Assembly: GCA_039720395.1 (NCBI GenBank)
Contig: CM077826.1
Location: forward strand, 30,686,810 to 30,750,809
Reading direction: 5' to 3'
Origin: Liquidambar formosana
Lineage: Eukaryota; Streptophyta; Magnoliopsida; Saxifragales; Altingiaceae
DNA: 64,000 nucleotides
Shown here piece after piece: positions 1-12,867 of the stretch. The notes beneath the pieces were generated by a model. It saw only the letters and a list, made by a program, of their open reading frames with translations. It had not been told where the DNA came from and searched no databases. How positions within the stretch are numbered: position 1 is the stretch's first letter; the number at the start of each line of letters is the position of its first letter. The position numbers and the translations under genes are program-made.

Positions 1-2423
1 TGATTGAGTTTTAGAAACAATTGTGACCTTGGAGGTCCTCCCATGGTGGTGCCAGCACTGGGTTCTTGAAACCCTAATGTTCTTTGAAGAAGACAGCCCT
101 ATTGGCCACTCCACACGTGTCCAATGGGCTTGGCCCACACCCTAGCACGTGTCCCTAGCCTTGCCAAGCCTTGGCAGCCCCCTGGCCTACCCATGGCAGC
201 CCACTATAGGTGGCGGCAGCCTTAGGGTTTAAGATGAAACCCTAATTTTTATTAATGATGAAACCCTAATCTATTAATGGTATTAATTAAAACCCTAACT
301 AAGCTATTAATTACCTTTATTAAAGTGTTTAATGATTGGTCATTAATTGACCAATCATGGTTATTAATCATTAGGGTATAATTAATTGCATTTATGATGT
401 CTAGGGTTTAGGGTTTAGGAAACCCTAATTCGTATTAATTAAACCCTAATTTTATTAAAGCATTAATTAATAACTAAACCTTGGAATTAATGTGTCTAAC
501 CTAGGGTTAAATGATTGGTCATTAATGACCAATCATGATTATTAAAGGTTTAGTAATTAATCATTGGCATTTAATAGGTTTAAGGTTTAGGGTTTTTAGA
601 AACCCTAACTAGTGCATATTAATTAGGTGTAATTAATATCCTAGGTGGCATTAATTAAACCCTAATCCTAATCATTAATACCGTATAAACCTAGGGTTTA
701 AATGATTGGTCATTAATTGACCAATCATAAGGCATTTAATGCATTAGGGTTACACTTAGGGTTTAGAGTTAATGCACTTAGGGTTTAGGGTTTTAGGAAA
801 CCCTAATGCACTAAATAATTAATATAATGACTTTATTTAATTCCGAAATTGATTATTTGATTAATGGTGATTAATTTTATAATGTTTTAAATGGTTTAAA
901 ACACAATTTAGGATTAAATTAAAATCTGGAAATTTTTAATTAAATGAAATTGTTTTGTTTAATTAAAGAGACCCTAATATTTGATATTAGAGTTTAATTA
1001 GGGGATTTTAAATGTTTCAATTGATTTGATTAATTGAAATTAAATGTCATAAATGTTAAGACTTAATTAATTCAGGAACTTATGCATATCCTAATAAGAT
1101 TAGGACACATTGATGAGATTAATGAAAACCAATCAATAGAGTTACCATAAATGCCCATATGTTTATTGCTTACAGTTATTTCCTTTATTATGCAATATGA
1201 TTGTATGGTTATGGATGGATGATGATTATGGACTATACCCCTTTAAACCAATTGTGATTGGCCATCTTATGAATGGGTTGTATTAATTTTCAAGAGTTGT
1301 TAATTTTGGTGATGTATTATTTATTTGGGGCTTGCATGCCACTTTCTTCTTCTCTCTCTCTCTCTATCATTCTCTTATGTACCTCACATTCCCCTTATGT
1401 ATCCCTTTCTTTAAATTATGTAAATGTTATGTAATCGAGAGTGCATTAAGGAGCATGGTGGACCTAAAGGAGCATGGTGGAGCCCAACAAGCCTATGGTG
1501 GAGACCATCAAGCTAATGGAGGAGATTGAAGGACTTGAAAGCTTGGAGAAGACTTTCAAGAGAGCATGCTATGTTTCGAATGAATGTTTTACGATCACCT
1601 ACACCCACCTTAGACCTTGGATTCAATTCATTGGCTTGGATTGAATTTTCTTAAAGTCCATAATCATCATAGTGGGAGCTTTTAATGAGATTAATAGAGA
1701 TAGCTCCAAATCCAAAGATCGTTATATGTCACCTTATTGGGACTAATATCGATGATTGGATTATATATAATGTTGTTATATATATTTATTTAAATGCATG
1801 AGATGTATGTTAGATTAGTTAATTTGATGAGACCCTTAAAACCCTTCTCTTTTAATATTAAGTTGGAAATGGAGAATACATTGGGGAATGGATTCTTCAT
1901 TGCCTTCCATCATTATAGGATCATCTAATGTCCCTTAATGTGGGTACCTGGCTGCAGACATGTAGGAGCTACCCATATTAAAGACATTACTTGAAACTAT
2001 CACATATGGAGATATCATGGGGTGCCTAAGCTGGTATATACCAAGAAACTAACATGTGAGGTATATATTTTGTGAAACATACCTGTGTGAATAATGGGCT
2101 TAACTTAACTAGGGAAGTATTCCAAGAAACTAACATGTGAGGAGCATGTACCCTAGAGGTAGAACGATTGGAATTTGCTTATGAAGCAATAGACAAGGGG
2201 TTGTCTTCTTACTGTGGGTTAGAAGTCAAGAAACTAACACGTGAGGCTTCTAGGTCACAGTGGGACCCCAATCCCCATTAGGAATAAGATTCCCGAATTC
2301 TATTAGAGGGAGTACGGAATTTGATAAAATAGCGGGAGGTACCATATGATTAAAGACCCGATCATCATGGATAAAAATGAAATCTAATTCTCTATTTTAA
2401 TTTTTTATATGTAGTTCATTGAA
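1..2423 (+). mobile_element. Long untranslated leader of Ty1/copia element A (left part outside window)
   Basis: No credible coding sequence. The first ~1.75 kb is homologous to 9470-10964, the leader of the next copia copy (B), so the window opens about 770 bases inside A's leader. The left half is full of AAACCCTAA/TTAGGGTTT motifs and CCAAT-bearing palindromes. The right half (about 1930-2330) repeats a phrase built on AAGAAACTAACATGTGAGG three times (about 2040, 2120 and 2227), each followed by different sequence. ORF-like stretches such as 1332-1529 are not conserved in B and look like chance. By comparison with B the whole leader would be about 3.2 kb, long for a copia element. Confidence 0.75.
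230..830. repeat. Telomere-like and palindromic ~185-bp repeats in the A leader
   Basis: About three imperfect repeats with a period near 185 bases. Each contains AAACCCTAA or TTTAGGGTTTAGG runs in both orientations, plus a palindrome of the type GATTGGTCATTAATGACCAATC (near 333, 513 and 703). The same structure occurs in the B leader near 9660-10060. The motifs are interspersed, not a pure (TTTAGGG)n block, so this is a leader repeat and not an interstitial telomere. Confidence 0.7.
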
Positions 2424-2972
2424 ATGGCTCACCTCAATCTGTTATCCAAAATATTGGACACCAACCATTTGATTGGACCAAATTGTCTTGATTGGCTTAG
2501 GAATCTAAAAATTGTTTTGGATTCCAAGAATCTTACCTATGCACTTCATAATCCACTTCCCATTGCTCCTGCTGAGGCTACAACTCAGCAAGAGAAAGAC
2601 GCTTACTAGAAGCGCATGGACGATGATCTCATGGCAAGGTGCTATATGATGGTATTTATGAGTCTCGAGCTTAAAAAGCAACACGAGTCCATGGGAAGTG
2701 CTTACGAGATTTTTATCAACATACAAGAGTTGTATGGTAAAGAATTCTTGCTTGAATTTAATGAAGCTGCTACTTCCAAGTCTAAGCTCAAGCCTAAAGG
2801 CAAGGGTATAGGCAAGGGTAAGAGTACGCGGAGGAAGAAGAAAGGTAACAACAAAGCCAAAGGAACCTATTTTCACTGCGGCAAGGATGGGCACTGGAAA
2901 CGTAACTGTCGGGAGTGTCTGGATACTCTAAAGAACCAATCTTTGGAAGGTATGGATCATGCTCTAAACTAA
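2424..2972 (+). pseudogene. gag: Copia element A gag remnant
   Basis: Gag normally forms the nucleocapsid of the virus-like particle. The frame starts at MAHLNLLSK and shows the usual copia gag N-terminus (WLRNLKIVL, then DDLMARCYMM). It passes an in-frame stop at about 2607, then a basic K/G-rich tract, then a CCHC knuckle: C-X2-C-X4-H-X4-C at about 2870-2915 (residues YFHCGKDGHWKRNC). The central part between ELYGKE and the basic tract appears deleted, as about 180 residues remain where relatives have about 250. It lies just downstream of the leader and upstream of eroded pol. It cannot be functional. Confidence 0.85.
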
Positions 2973-5016
2973 ATGTTAGTTCTGCTTCCACTTGGGTACT
3001 TAATTCTGATGTGAATTTTGAATTCCATGCAGAATCTAGTGGGAAGCAGAAGGCAGAGTAAAGGCGGATCAACCCTACAAGTGGGGAATGGAGCAAACAT
3101 TGCTGCATTAGCTGTGGGGCTTATTGCTTGAATCTACCTAATGGAGTAGTTTAGATATAATAGTTGGCTATCTTTACATTCCAGAAGTTATTAGAAACAT
3201 TAGTTTTATTTTAGTTTTATCTAAACAAGGTTTTAGTTTGATTTAATAAATGTTTTCTATTAAATGAAGAGTTCATTACTTCTGGAGTTTATGTGGATGG
3301 CCCTTTATTTTCTAAACTTTATTGCAAATATGAATTGCAATGGAGCATGATAGTTCTAAATTGAATGCTAATAAACCTAAGAGAACAAGACATACATAAT
3401 TATGTATGTAGAAGTTTCTTTTACTTTACAACCTTTACCAATGATTCATTCTAGGTTTGGGTGTGTATACTTAACAAAGTACAAGTCTGAAATATTTGAA
3501 AGGTTCAAAGAATTCAGATATGAAGTAGAGAAACAAACCGATAAAAGTATTAAAGCTCTTCGATTGGATCAAGGAGGCAAATATTTAACCGGTCAATTTT
3601 CAGATTAACTTGTTCAAACGGGCATTCAATCACAATGGACACCTCTTGGAACACCATAACTTGATGGTGTGTCAGAAAGGAGGAATAGAACCTTATTGGA
3701 TATGGTTAGGTCTATGATAAGTTACAACGACCTAATATTATCTTTGTTAGGATATGCCCTAAAAATTGCCACATACCTATAAAATAGAGTTCAAACCAAG
3801 GCTGTCCCTTACGACTTATATGAGATATGGAAAGGGAAGCACTAAGCCTTAAGAATGTTAAGGTATAGGGTTGCAATGCATATGTAGAGACACATGATGT
3901 AACCAAATTGGAAATTGAGATAACTTAAATGTAGGTTTGTGTATTATCCTAAAAGGAGTTTAGGATATCATATCTATCATCTTGATGAACAAAAGTGTTT
4001 GTTAATAATTTTGCAATCTTTCTTGAAAAAGAGTTTATTCAAGAAGGAGGCAATAACAGGAAAATAGAACTCAAAGAGTTATCTAATGAGACACAAACCA
4101 ACAATGATGCAACCCCTGTCCCTATTGAAACAAAACCCATTATTGCACCATGATTGTAAAAAGGGTTAGTGGGAGTGCGATCACATTTATCGTCCTATAT
4201 GTGAATGACGTTCTATTTATTAGGGAAAAATGTAGAGACATTGTCAAGAGTGAAAAATTGGTTTTTCACAGAGTTTCTCCATAAAAGATTTGGAAGAAGC
4301 ATCTTATATTTTGGGAATAGAGGTCTATAGAGATGGATCTTAAAGAATGCTAAGTCTTTCCCAATCGATGTACGTAGACAAGATTTTGAATGGGTTCAAA
4401 ATGCATGATTTCAACAGAAGTCTAATTCCTGTTAGACATGAAATCAAGTTGTCTAAAAGCATATGCTATGCTATGTACATGACCAGATATCAGTTTTGCT
4501 GTAAATGTTACAATCAGATATCAGGTAGACCTAGATAAGGTATACTAGGAAGAAGTCAAAGCTATCCTTAAGTACTTGAGAAGAACTAAGGACCTATGCT
4601 TTGTCTATGAAAAAAAAAAAGAAACTTAGAAAAGGTTGGTAAAACGGATTCAGATTTTCAAATCTGACGATGATGATAGGAGATCAACATAGAGGTTGAG
4701 CGCATTGCTGTATGTTTGGATGAGTAAGTTCATTGCAGAACTAGGAGTGGTTCCTGACATTGAGAAGCCCTTACTATTGTTTTTGTGACAACAATGAGGC
4801 TATTGCTCAAGACTAGGATCCACGGTCTCATCAAAAGTCCAAACTTTAAGCAACAATTCCAAGTGATTAGAGAGATCATTGGAAGAGATGACATATACAT
4901 ATAGAAGTTTAATACAACAGAGAATAAAGAAGACCCCTTCACTAATGCTATGACCCAAGTGTGTTGGATCACCACCGATAGGATATGGGTATGAGATACA
5001 TGGTGGATTGGCTATA
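2973..5016 (+). pseudogene. pol: Copia element A pol remnant (protease, integrase, RT, RNase H scraps)
   Basis: Recognisable pieces in copia order: a protease-side segment near 3075 (GNGANIAALAVG); the integrase core at 3402-3720 (KYKSEIFERFKEF, LDQGGKY, SQWTPLGTP, then GVSERRNRTLLDMVRSM); an RT segment at about 4175-4240, where the usual YVDD reads YVND; a SQSMYVDKIL segment at 4350-4450; and an RNase H end at 4560-4980 ending in the conserved GYGYEIHGGLA stretch. Frames change repeatedly, stops are many, and most of the RT fingers are missing. Integrase before RT is diagnostic of Ty1/copia. Reading the pieces in order is homology-based; no intact protein exists. Confidence 0.85.
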
Positions 5017-5031
5017 GTGCAAGTGGAAGAT
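5017..5031 (+). other. Polypurine tract of copia element A
   Basis: GTGCAAGTGGAAGAT lies directly before the LTR start TGTTAGG. This is the standard position of the plus-strand primer in copia elements. Confidence 0.7.
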
Positions 5032-5748
5032 TGTTAGGATTATGCCCTAGAGCCAATTATAGAGATGATTGTTTAGGGATTAGGAACAATCAATTGATTT
5101 CATTTATGTATGTCAATTTATTATTGATTTAATAAAAGGGCTTATTCTATTGTGTTTATATGCATAATTTATATTTACATAATATGTCCATGGAGTTAGA
5201 GTTGAGAATATGAAATTACAAAGTGTTGTAATTTTGAAACTGTAAATATATCTTTGTACTAAACTCCTAAACCATTCCTAGTTGAAGGTTCACTATGATG
5301 GACAGTAATGAACCATAGGACTAGCACTTGTTAGGTTGACTCTATAGGAGGATAGCTAGTCTCAAGCTATTTGTGTGGAGACACTACAACCAACAAGTGG
5401 GTGCCTATTATAAGAATAGGTACACTGAATGTGACCAAAGATATGAGATAAACTGAATGGAGTTTTAACCTGCCTGTCAATCAGTTTCTCATTGTTATAG
5501 TGGTACAAGTAATCCTTAGACCTGAGACACCATGGTTGTCTTATGCATGTAGCTTTAGAAGTTTGATAACACTGAGTGCAGATCCTATTCAAGGGTCTGT
5601 AAGGGTGTTCATTGGCCCTACTGCTATGTGTGTGAAGGCATGTGAGTGATCAACAAGGAATCCACCACTCTCAGGAAAAAGAGAGTGAATGTCTCATATA
5701 GCATTCATTGAATATAACTCAATAAATCCATGGGCCCATGGTAGAATG

Positions 5749-7401
5749 TGTTAGGATTATGCCCTAGAGCCAATCATAGAGATGATTGTTTAGGAATTAG
5801 GAACAATAATTTGATTTCATTTATGTATGTCACATTTATTATTGATTTAATAAAAGGGCTTATTCTATTATGTTTATATGTATCATTTATATTTACATAA
5901 TATGTCCATGGAGTTAGAGTTGAGAATATGGAATTACAAAGAGTTGTAATTTTGAGACTGTAAATATATCTCTGTACTAAATTCCTAAAGCATTCCTAGT
6001 TGAAGGTTCACTATGATGGACAATAATGAACCATAGGACTAGCACTTGTTAGGTTGACTTTATAGGAGGACAGCTAGTCTCAAGCTATTTGTGTGGAGAC
6101 ACTACAACCAACAAGTGGGTGCCTATTACGAGAATTGGTACACTGAATGTGACCAAAGATATGAGATAAAATGAATGGAGTTTTATCCTGCCTATCAATC
6201 AGTTTCTCATTGTTATAGTGGTACAAGTAATCCTTAGACCTGAGACACCATAGTTGTCTTATGCATGTAGTTTTAGAAGTTTGATAACACTAAGTGCAGA
6301 TCCTATTCAGGGGTCTGTAAAGGTGTTCATTGGCCCTACTGCTATGTGTATGAAGGCATGTGAGTGATCAACAAGGGATCCATCACTCTCAGGAAAAAGA
6401 GAGAGAATGTCTCATATAGCATTCATAATATAACTCATTAAATCCATGGCCATGGTAGGATGAATATGAAAAGAGTTTCATGAGTTCATCAATGAGTTGA
6501 TATCTATGAATGAGTATAAAGTAATTGAACTAGGGACTTGACAGACTTCCATGTCCTATTAGTTCAATTAGAAACATTGTGTTGAAGGAAGGATGCAATT
6601 GTAACCTATAAACTATAACAGAAGGGTTCTTTGTAAATGACTATTCACCTCATTAAGGACCACACCATGAGCCATATGCTAGGTGTTACTCATGGTTAGT
6701 AGAAGCCCTAATTGATATAAATGAGTTATAATCAATTAGGGAATTGGAAGGAGTTCCAATTAAACCCTAAATGGAAAGAGTTCCATTGTGCACATCTTGT
6801 ACTATTCCTACTACTTGATGATGTGAACCCAATGGGTCACACACTGATCATGCAAGATGAGCTTTTAAGTCTATGAGAGAAAGGGTATGAGTGCATAAAG
6901 AATAGTTCTTTGAGGCCATGTTTGTATTTGATATAAACAATAGGGGTTATTGTGCAATTTAGGGAAATTGCACAAAATCCTAAAAGGGTTTCCCCCCTAG
7001 GGCTGGCCCTTTTAGTGTGGACTATTTAAGTCACACTATGATGTGTGACATCATAACTTTTTAGAAGACACCAAGGGCTGGCCAGAATTTCCAGCCTCCC
7101 TCTCTCTCTCTCCTCTCTTCTCCTACTCTAGCAACAACATGGGAAAGAAGGAAAGGACTTGAAGCTCTAGCTAGGTGTGGATATCGTTGGAGGCAACACA
7201 CTTGGGCTGCTCATTCACCGCTGTCCAGAATCAAAGCTTGGAGCAAAAAGGAGAAGACAAAAATTCTGTAAGTGTTCTAACCCTCTTTGTAGTTAGGGTT
7301 TGATTTTGTGTTATGCATAGTTAGATTCATGGGATTGGGAATCGTAGGAAAAATTTTTATATTCCGCCTTTGTATTTTTCCCTCTTGTTCGATTCCCAAC
7401 A
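5749..7401 (+). mobile_element. Solo copia LTR nested in the LTR of element A
   Basis: Complete 1653-bp LTR from TGTTAGG to CCCAACA, flanked by the 5-bp target duplication GAATG (5744-5748 and 7402-7406). Removing LTR plus one GAATG restores the continuous sequence of the host LTR. It belongs to the same family as its host, so this is a self-insertion followed by LTR-LTR recombination. It contains only LTR sequence. Confidence 0.93.
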
Positions 7402-8045
7402 GAATGAATATGGAAAGGCGTTTCCATAAGTTCATCATTGAGTTGATATTAATGAATGAGTATAAAGTAATTGAACTAGGGACTTGATAGACTTCCATGT
7501 CCTATTAGTTCGATTGGAGACATTGTGTTGATGGAAGGATGTAATTGTAACCTATAAACTATAACAGAAGGGTTCTTTGTAGATGACTATGCACCTCATT
7601 AAGGACCACACCATGAGCCATATGCTAGGTGTTACTCATGGTTAGTAGAAGCCCTAATTGATATAAATGAGTTATAATCAATTAAGGAATTGGAAGGAGT
7701 TCCAATTAGACCCTTAATGGAAAGTGTTCCATTGTGCACAACATGTGCTATACTTACTACTTGATGATGTGAACCCAATGGGTCACACATTGATCATGCT
7801 AAGAGAGCTTGATTGTCTATGAGAGAAAGGGTATAAGTCAATAAAGAATAGTTCTTTAAGGGCTCAGTTTGTGTTTGATACAAATTAGAGGGGTTATTGT
7901 GTAATTAGGAGTAATTACACAAAACCCATTACGGTTTTAATTCCCCCCTTGGCCGGCCCTATGTGGAGGCTATATATAGTCTCTTATAAAGTGATGACAT
8001 CATCACAATTGGTATTCCCAAGTGCTAGCCGAAATTCACTAAGGA

Positions 8046-8049
<4 letters not shown>

Positions 8050-8081
<32 letters not shown>
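8050..8081. repeat. CT microsatellite in the copia LTR
   Basis: About 16 uninterrupted CT dinucleotides. The join to the next LTR fragment at 8397 also begins in a CT tract, which suggests slippage or unequal exchange at this simple repeat. Confidence 0.9.
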
Positions 8082-8087
<6 letters not shown>

Positions 8088-8396
8088 CCTCTAGCAACCT
8101 TAAGGAAGAAGAAGGAAAGGACATCAAGCTCAAGCTAGGTGTGGATACCGTTGGAGGTAGTACACTTGGACTGCTCATTCATTGTTGCCTGGAGTTCAAG
8201 CTTGGAGCAAAAAGGAGAAGACAAAGCTTGGAGCATAAAGGATAAGACTTTATTCAACTGTAAGTAATCCCAACTCTCTTGGTAGTTAGGGTTTATTGTT
8301 TTTGTATTAAGCATAATCGGATTCATGGGTTTGGGAATCGTAGGAAAATTTTTAATTCCACCTTTGTAGTTTTCCTCTTTAGTTCGATTCCCAACA

Positions 8397-8698
8397 TCTC
8401 TCTCTCTTCTCTTCTCCATCTCTAGCAACAACAAGGAAGAAAGAAGAAAGGATTTGAAGCTCAAGCTAGGTGTGGATACTATTGGAGGTAATACACTTGG
8501 ATTGCTACTACACTGCTGTTCAGAATCGAAGCTTGGAGCAAAAAGGAGAAGACTTTCAAACTGTAAGTATTCTAACTTTCTTTGTAGTTAGGGTTTATGT
8601 TCTGTATTAATGCATAGTTAGATGCATAGGTTGTGGAATCATAGGAAAAATTTTTATATTCCGCACTTTGATTTTCCCTTGTAGTTCAATTTCCAATA
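8397..8698 (+). mobile_element. 3' tail of the 5' LTR of a second copia copy (B)
   Basis: About 300 bases repeat the last part of the preceding LTR, from the CT tract through CTCTAGCAACAACAAGG to the terminal TTCCAATA (for CCCAACA). It directly abuts the complete LTR at 8396 with no spacer. It is followed by a primer-binding-like site and a leader, so it is the end of a 5' LTR. Confidence 0.8.
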
Positions 8699-8699
8699 G

Positions 8700-8712
8700 G
8701 GGTACCAAAGCC
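8700..8712 (+). other. Degenerate primer-binding site of copia copy B
   Basis: GGGTACCAAAGCC immediately follows the LTR end. It matches the initiator-tRNA-Met complement of plant copia elements (TGGTATCAGAGC) with a few transitions. Position and partial match support it; it is no longer perfect. Confidence 0.65.
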
Positions 8713-10964
8713 ATGATTATGCTTAATACAAACTTCATATGGGTTGGTACTAATGGTATAAGTTGAATGATTCAAAAATCTGGAAAATTTTTCTGCATAT
8801 TTGTTTTTCTTCTTTGGCCGAACCTAGGGTTATGAACCCTTGGTCAATTCTCTTCTACTCCTCTTCTAAATCATGGTTAAGGGTAGCCACGAATGCAAAA
8901 GGTTGCAAGGTTTTAAGATTGGAGAAGGGAAAAGAAAAACTGGGTTTTTCTTTAAGGGCCAAACCTGGGTTTTTAGAACCCTATGGTTTTTGCATTTAAT
9001 TCTCATTCAAAGTGGCTGGAAATTGATGGAATTTTAATATAGGATCATTGTACATAATGTATGTATGATTTTATTTAAGTTTCAAAAGAGTTTTGATGGA
9101 AAAAGATTCAAAAAGTTGGAAAATTTTTCATGAACAGCATAGCAGATTTTTCTGCAGAAAAGTCATTAATGGAGTTTCGATTAGAACTTTTTCTAGGGAA
9201 CTCCAAATTGCATGAAACCACTTGCATTAGTTTCCTAAGACATGTAGAATACTAGGAAAATTCGTTTGGAAGCCTAACTATGTCATCTTGGTGGGTTTTA
9301 AATTAGTTTGTGACTATGAATAGTATGTTGTCAATTCTGGATAGTTTACTGTTGTTTGAATTGTTTAGAACAATTGGGGATGATTTGATCATCCAATCCT
9401 CTTCTATTAGCTTAGTAATTCATGTAGGACATGATACAAAAGCTGGTTTTAATGGAAGAGTCGAATTGATGGAGTTTTAGAAGCTTTTGTGATCTTGAAG
9501 GTCTTCATTAGTGGCGCTAGCATGAGGGTTTGCAAACCCTAATTAATTTTGATGATGGCAGCCACTTGGACCACCCCACACGTGTCCATGGGCTTGGCCC
9601 ACACCCCAGCAACTCCCTCCGATGGCAGTCTAGCCAAGCCAAGGCAACCCCTTGAAGGTGGCAGCACACTAGGGTTTCTTATGAAACCCTAATTTGAGTT
9701 AATGATGAAACTCTAATTATTAATTGCATTAATTAAAACCCTAATTGGCATATTGATTACCTTTATTAAAGAGTTAATGATTGGTCATTAATGACCAATC
9801 ATGGTTATTAATGATTAGGGCATAATTAGATGCATTAATGATGTCTAGGGTTAGGGTTTTGGAAACCCTAATTAGTGTAATTAATTAAGAGTAATTAATA
9901 CCCTATTTTGCATTAATTAAACCCTATTCCTTATCATTAATACTGTATAAACCTAGGGTCTTAATGATTGGTCATTAAATGACCAATCATCGGGCATTTA
10001 ATGTTAGGACTTGCATTTAGGGTTTAGGGTAATGCATTTAGGGCTTAGGGTTTTAGGAAACCCTAATGCACTAATTCATCATTTAAATGATTTTATTTAA
10101 TTCCTACATTAATTATTGAATTAATATTGATTAATTTAATAATTTTTTAAATGGTTTAAAACATTATTAGGGATTGAATTAAAATCTAGAAAATCTTAAT
10201 TAAATGAAATTGTTTTGTTTAATTGAGGAAACCCTAATATTAGATATTAGAGTTATTTTTGGAAACTTTAAATGTTTCAATTGATTTGATTGATTGAAAC
10301 TAAATGACTTAAATGTTAAGACTTAATTAAATTCTAGAAATTTTGTAAAACCTAATGAGATTAGGATAGATTAATGAGATTAATGTAAATCATTCAAGAG
10401 AATTACCATAATGCCCATATGTTTAATTGCTTACAATTTTTCCTATATTATGCAATGTGATTGTATGTTTGTGGTTGGATGATGATTATGGACCAAACCC
10501 TTTAAACCAATTGTGATTGGCCGTCTTATGAATGGGTTGTAATTTATTTTTGGTCATGTAATTTTTATTGGGGTTTGCATGCTACCTTCTTCTCACTCTA
10601 TCATTCTCTTATGTACCCCACATTCCCCTTATGCATCCCTTTCTTTAAATTATGTAAATGTTATGTAATCGAGAGCGCACTAAAGAGCATGGTGGAGCCC
10701 AACAAGCCAATGGTAGGGACCATCAAGCCAAGGGAGGAAATTCAAGGACTTGAAAGCTTAGAGAAGATTTTCAAGAGAGCATGCATGTTTCTAATAGATT
10801 ATTTTACGATCACCTACACCCACCTTAGACCTTGGATTCAATCTAGTGGCTTAAATTGAATCTTCTTAAAGTCCATAATCATCATAATGGGAGCTTTTAA
10901 TGAGATTAATAGTGATAGCTCCAAATCCATAGATCGTTATAAGTCTCCTTTTAGGGACTAATAT
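8713..10964 (+). mobile_element. Leader of copia copy B, cut off by element C
   Basis: Non-coding leader. The first ~760 bases are unique in this window; 9470-10964 matches 1-1745 of the window, including the AAACCCTAA motifs, the CCAAT palindromes and the segment around CATGCTACCTTCTTC. It stops in GGGACTAATAT, where copy A continues with CGATGATTGG. The break is the first base of the LTR of gypsy element C. The rest of B is not in this window. ORFs at 8763 and 10575 look fortuitous. Confidence 0.8.
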
Positions 10965-12360
10965 TGTAGACACCCCATTTTCATCCTCCCATTCACACCT
11001 CTCCATCTCCCATGCATTATCACATGTAGACTTTTGCATCATTTTGGCACCAAACCTTTTTAGTTAAGCTCTATACATCCCAAAGAATCCATGGTATCTT
11101 CCGGGGTTCAATTTGGTTAAGTCTTGATAACTAATAAGAACTTTTGCGACTTGGAGGGCATTTATGTCATTTCACTTACACAATTCTTATTTAATATCCA
11201 ATTCTTACCAAATTCATCCCAGGATGATCCTAATGGCCTTAGGATATTATGAATAGGCTTGCTTTAAAATTTGGTTAAATTTGGAGATGATTTGCTTAAG
11301 GATGGTCCAAGTAGGCTCGGTTTGACTCCGTTCGTCGGCCCTTCTTATAATTGCTTCTTAATTTGATCCAACTGAGTTCAATTAATGCTCCATTAATGTC
11401 AATTGAGTCTTAATTAAGGTGTATTTATGCTTGGAATTATTTTTGGGGAGCTTGATTGCAACTAGGACTCCATTAGGGTTCAAACCTTAATGTTATCTCG
11501 GTAAGCCTCAATTGATCTCTATGAGCCCTATGGGCTTAACCCTTGATTAATTGACCAAGTGTGGCTCAATTAGGTCTTTTTTTTAATCATATTTTGAATA
11601 GAGAATTGATCCATGGTCGTTTTAAGTCCAAAATCAATGTATTTGGACTTGAAATGGACCAAATACATAGCATAGAAGGGATAAAAGTGCACAAAAGGAG
11701 TAAAAAAAGCACAAATCAGCTACCGTTGGCCATGTGGCCACCTAGAAGAGCCAAACAGCCACCAATGAAGGGCCAAACGGCCACCAAGGGTTCCCGTTGG
11801 CCTTTGACGGTGTTTTGCCTTATCTTGACTTCTATAGATTCTTTTTGCTCAAATTCGAATTTCCTCCAAATTTTTGAAGTGTTTGAGATAGGAACCAGAT
11901 CTTGAGAGTGTTTTAGAGCCCATGGATCATCCCTAGCCAGATTCAATCTTGGTCATTCATTCCACTTACCTTTCACTATAAATAGGGGTCCTCCCTTTCT
12001 TCATTCCTCATCAAGTCCTAGTAGAATTTTCCTAATCAAATGAAGAACTTGAGCTCTTGAGTGTGGGGTGAACGTTCCTATTATTATCCCTTCACTTGTG
12101 ACTCATTCTAAAGAAGAGCTTAGGCTCAATAGTTAGTGGGGAATGTTCTTATTAGTATCCTCTAGCTTGTGACCCATTCTAGAGCTTGAAGGCACGGAAG
12201 CTCTACCCGACTTGCGACTCCTTCCCTTGAGGCCATCTTAAAGCTTGGAAAGCGTTGAAGCTCTACAAAACCCCGAGGTTGCAAATAGAACTCTGCCTCA
12301 GTTCTGTCACGTATAATTTCTAAACTCCATTGCTATGATGTAATTGCTTATGTGATGATG
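10965..12360 (+). mobile_element. 5' LTR of Tat-type gypsy element C, left part
   Basis: Starts TGTAGACACCCCATTTTC, the terminal signature shared with the LTR at 37924 and, inverted, with 17141 and 32179. It contains a cassette of GGCCAAAC/CCGTTGGCC motifs (11721-11810) and a TATA box (TATAAATA, 11978-11985). It is interrupted at 12360 by F1 and resumes at 32185. The joined length is about 1990 bases. Confidence 0.85.
11721..11810. promoter_or_regulatory. Hypervariable motif cassette in the LTR of element C
   Basis: About 90 bases with repeated GGCCAAAC, GGCCACC and CCGTTGGCC cores in both orientations, ending 168 bases upstream of the TATA box. It corresponds in position to the cassettes of the other Tat LTRs but has its own core motif. 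A regulatory role is inferred. Confidence 0.5.
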
Positions 12361-12867
12361 TGTGAACCACGGGTTTCGATCCGGAGAAGAAGAAGGAAAG
12401 AACCCTTCTTTTAAAAAAGACTTGTAGAGATTTAAATTAATAAAAATCTGGTTTTTAAAAGGTTCACAAAAACAAAACAAACAAGGAGTCGCCACCTCAT
12501 TTTTAGGAAAAGAGGAAAACCATAAAAATAGTTTTTAAAGAAAACCTTTGAAAACAAACCACATGACTCCGATCAAGGAAAAGCAGGTCTAATCAAAACA
12601 AGAGAGGATTCGAAGACTAAGTTATGATGTGGGAAGGTTCTAGGAAACATCCTATAGGCACCCACATCGCCCCAAAATGGGTCTCTGAATTTATATGGGC
12701 TATTTCAATCACTTCCTAATTAGTCACCATGCATATGCAAAAAATCATCCATAAACCAATCGCATTCATCCATGAACATCCATAAAGCAATAAACATCCA
12801 TAAAGCATGTAAACATCCATGAACAAGTATGAGAGATATAGAAAGCAAGTAAGAGATAGAGAGAATG

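Larger units (their letters stand above)
5032..8396 (+). mobile_element. 3' LTR of copia element A, split by a nested solo LTR
   Basis: The LTR starts TGTTAGGATTATGCCC and ends GATTCCCAACA. It runs 5032-5748, is interrupted by the LTR at 5749-7401, and resumes at 7407 in the same phrase as other copies (AATATGGAAAGG). Without the insert it is about 1.7 kb, like the 1661-bp solo copies at 13137 and 58065. The 3' part has a TATA-like signal, a CT microsatellite (about 8050-8081) and an R/U5-like tail. The ORFs 7949-8245 and 8135-8464 are LTR sequence, not genes. Confidence 0.9.

Noticed and set aside
230..830. Interstitial telomere or chromosome end
   Set aside because: Motifs are scattered in both orientations within a leader repeat; no tandem (TTTAGGG)n.
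2505..2894. Minus-strand 129-residue ORF
   Set aside because: Shadow of the copia gag remnant on the plus strand.
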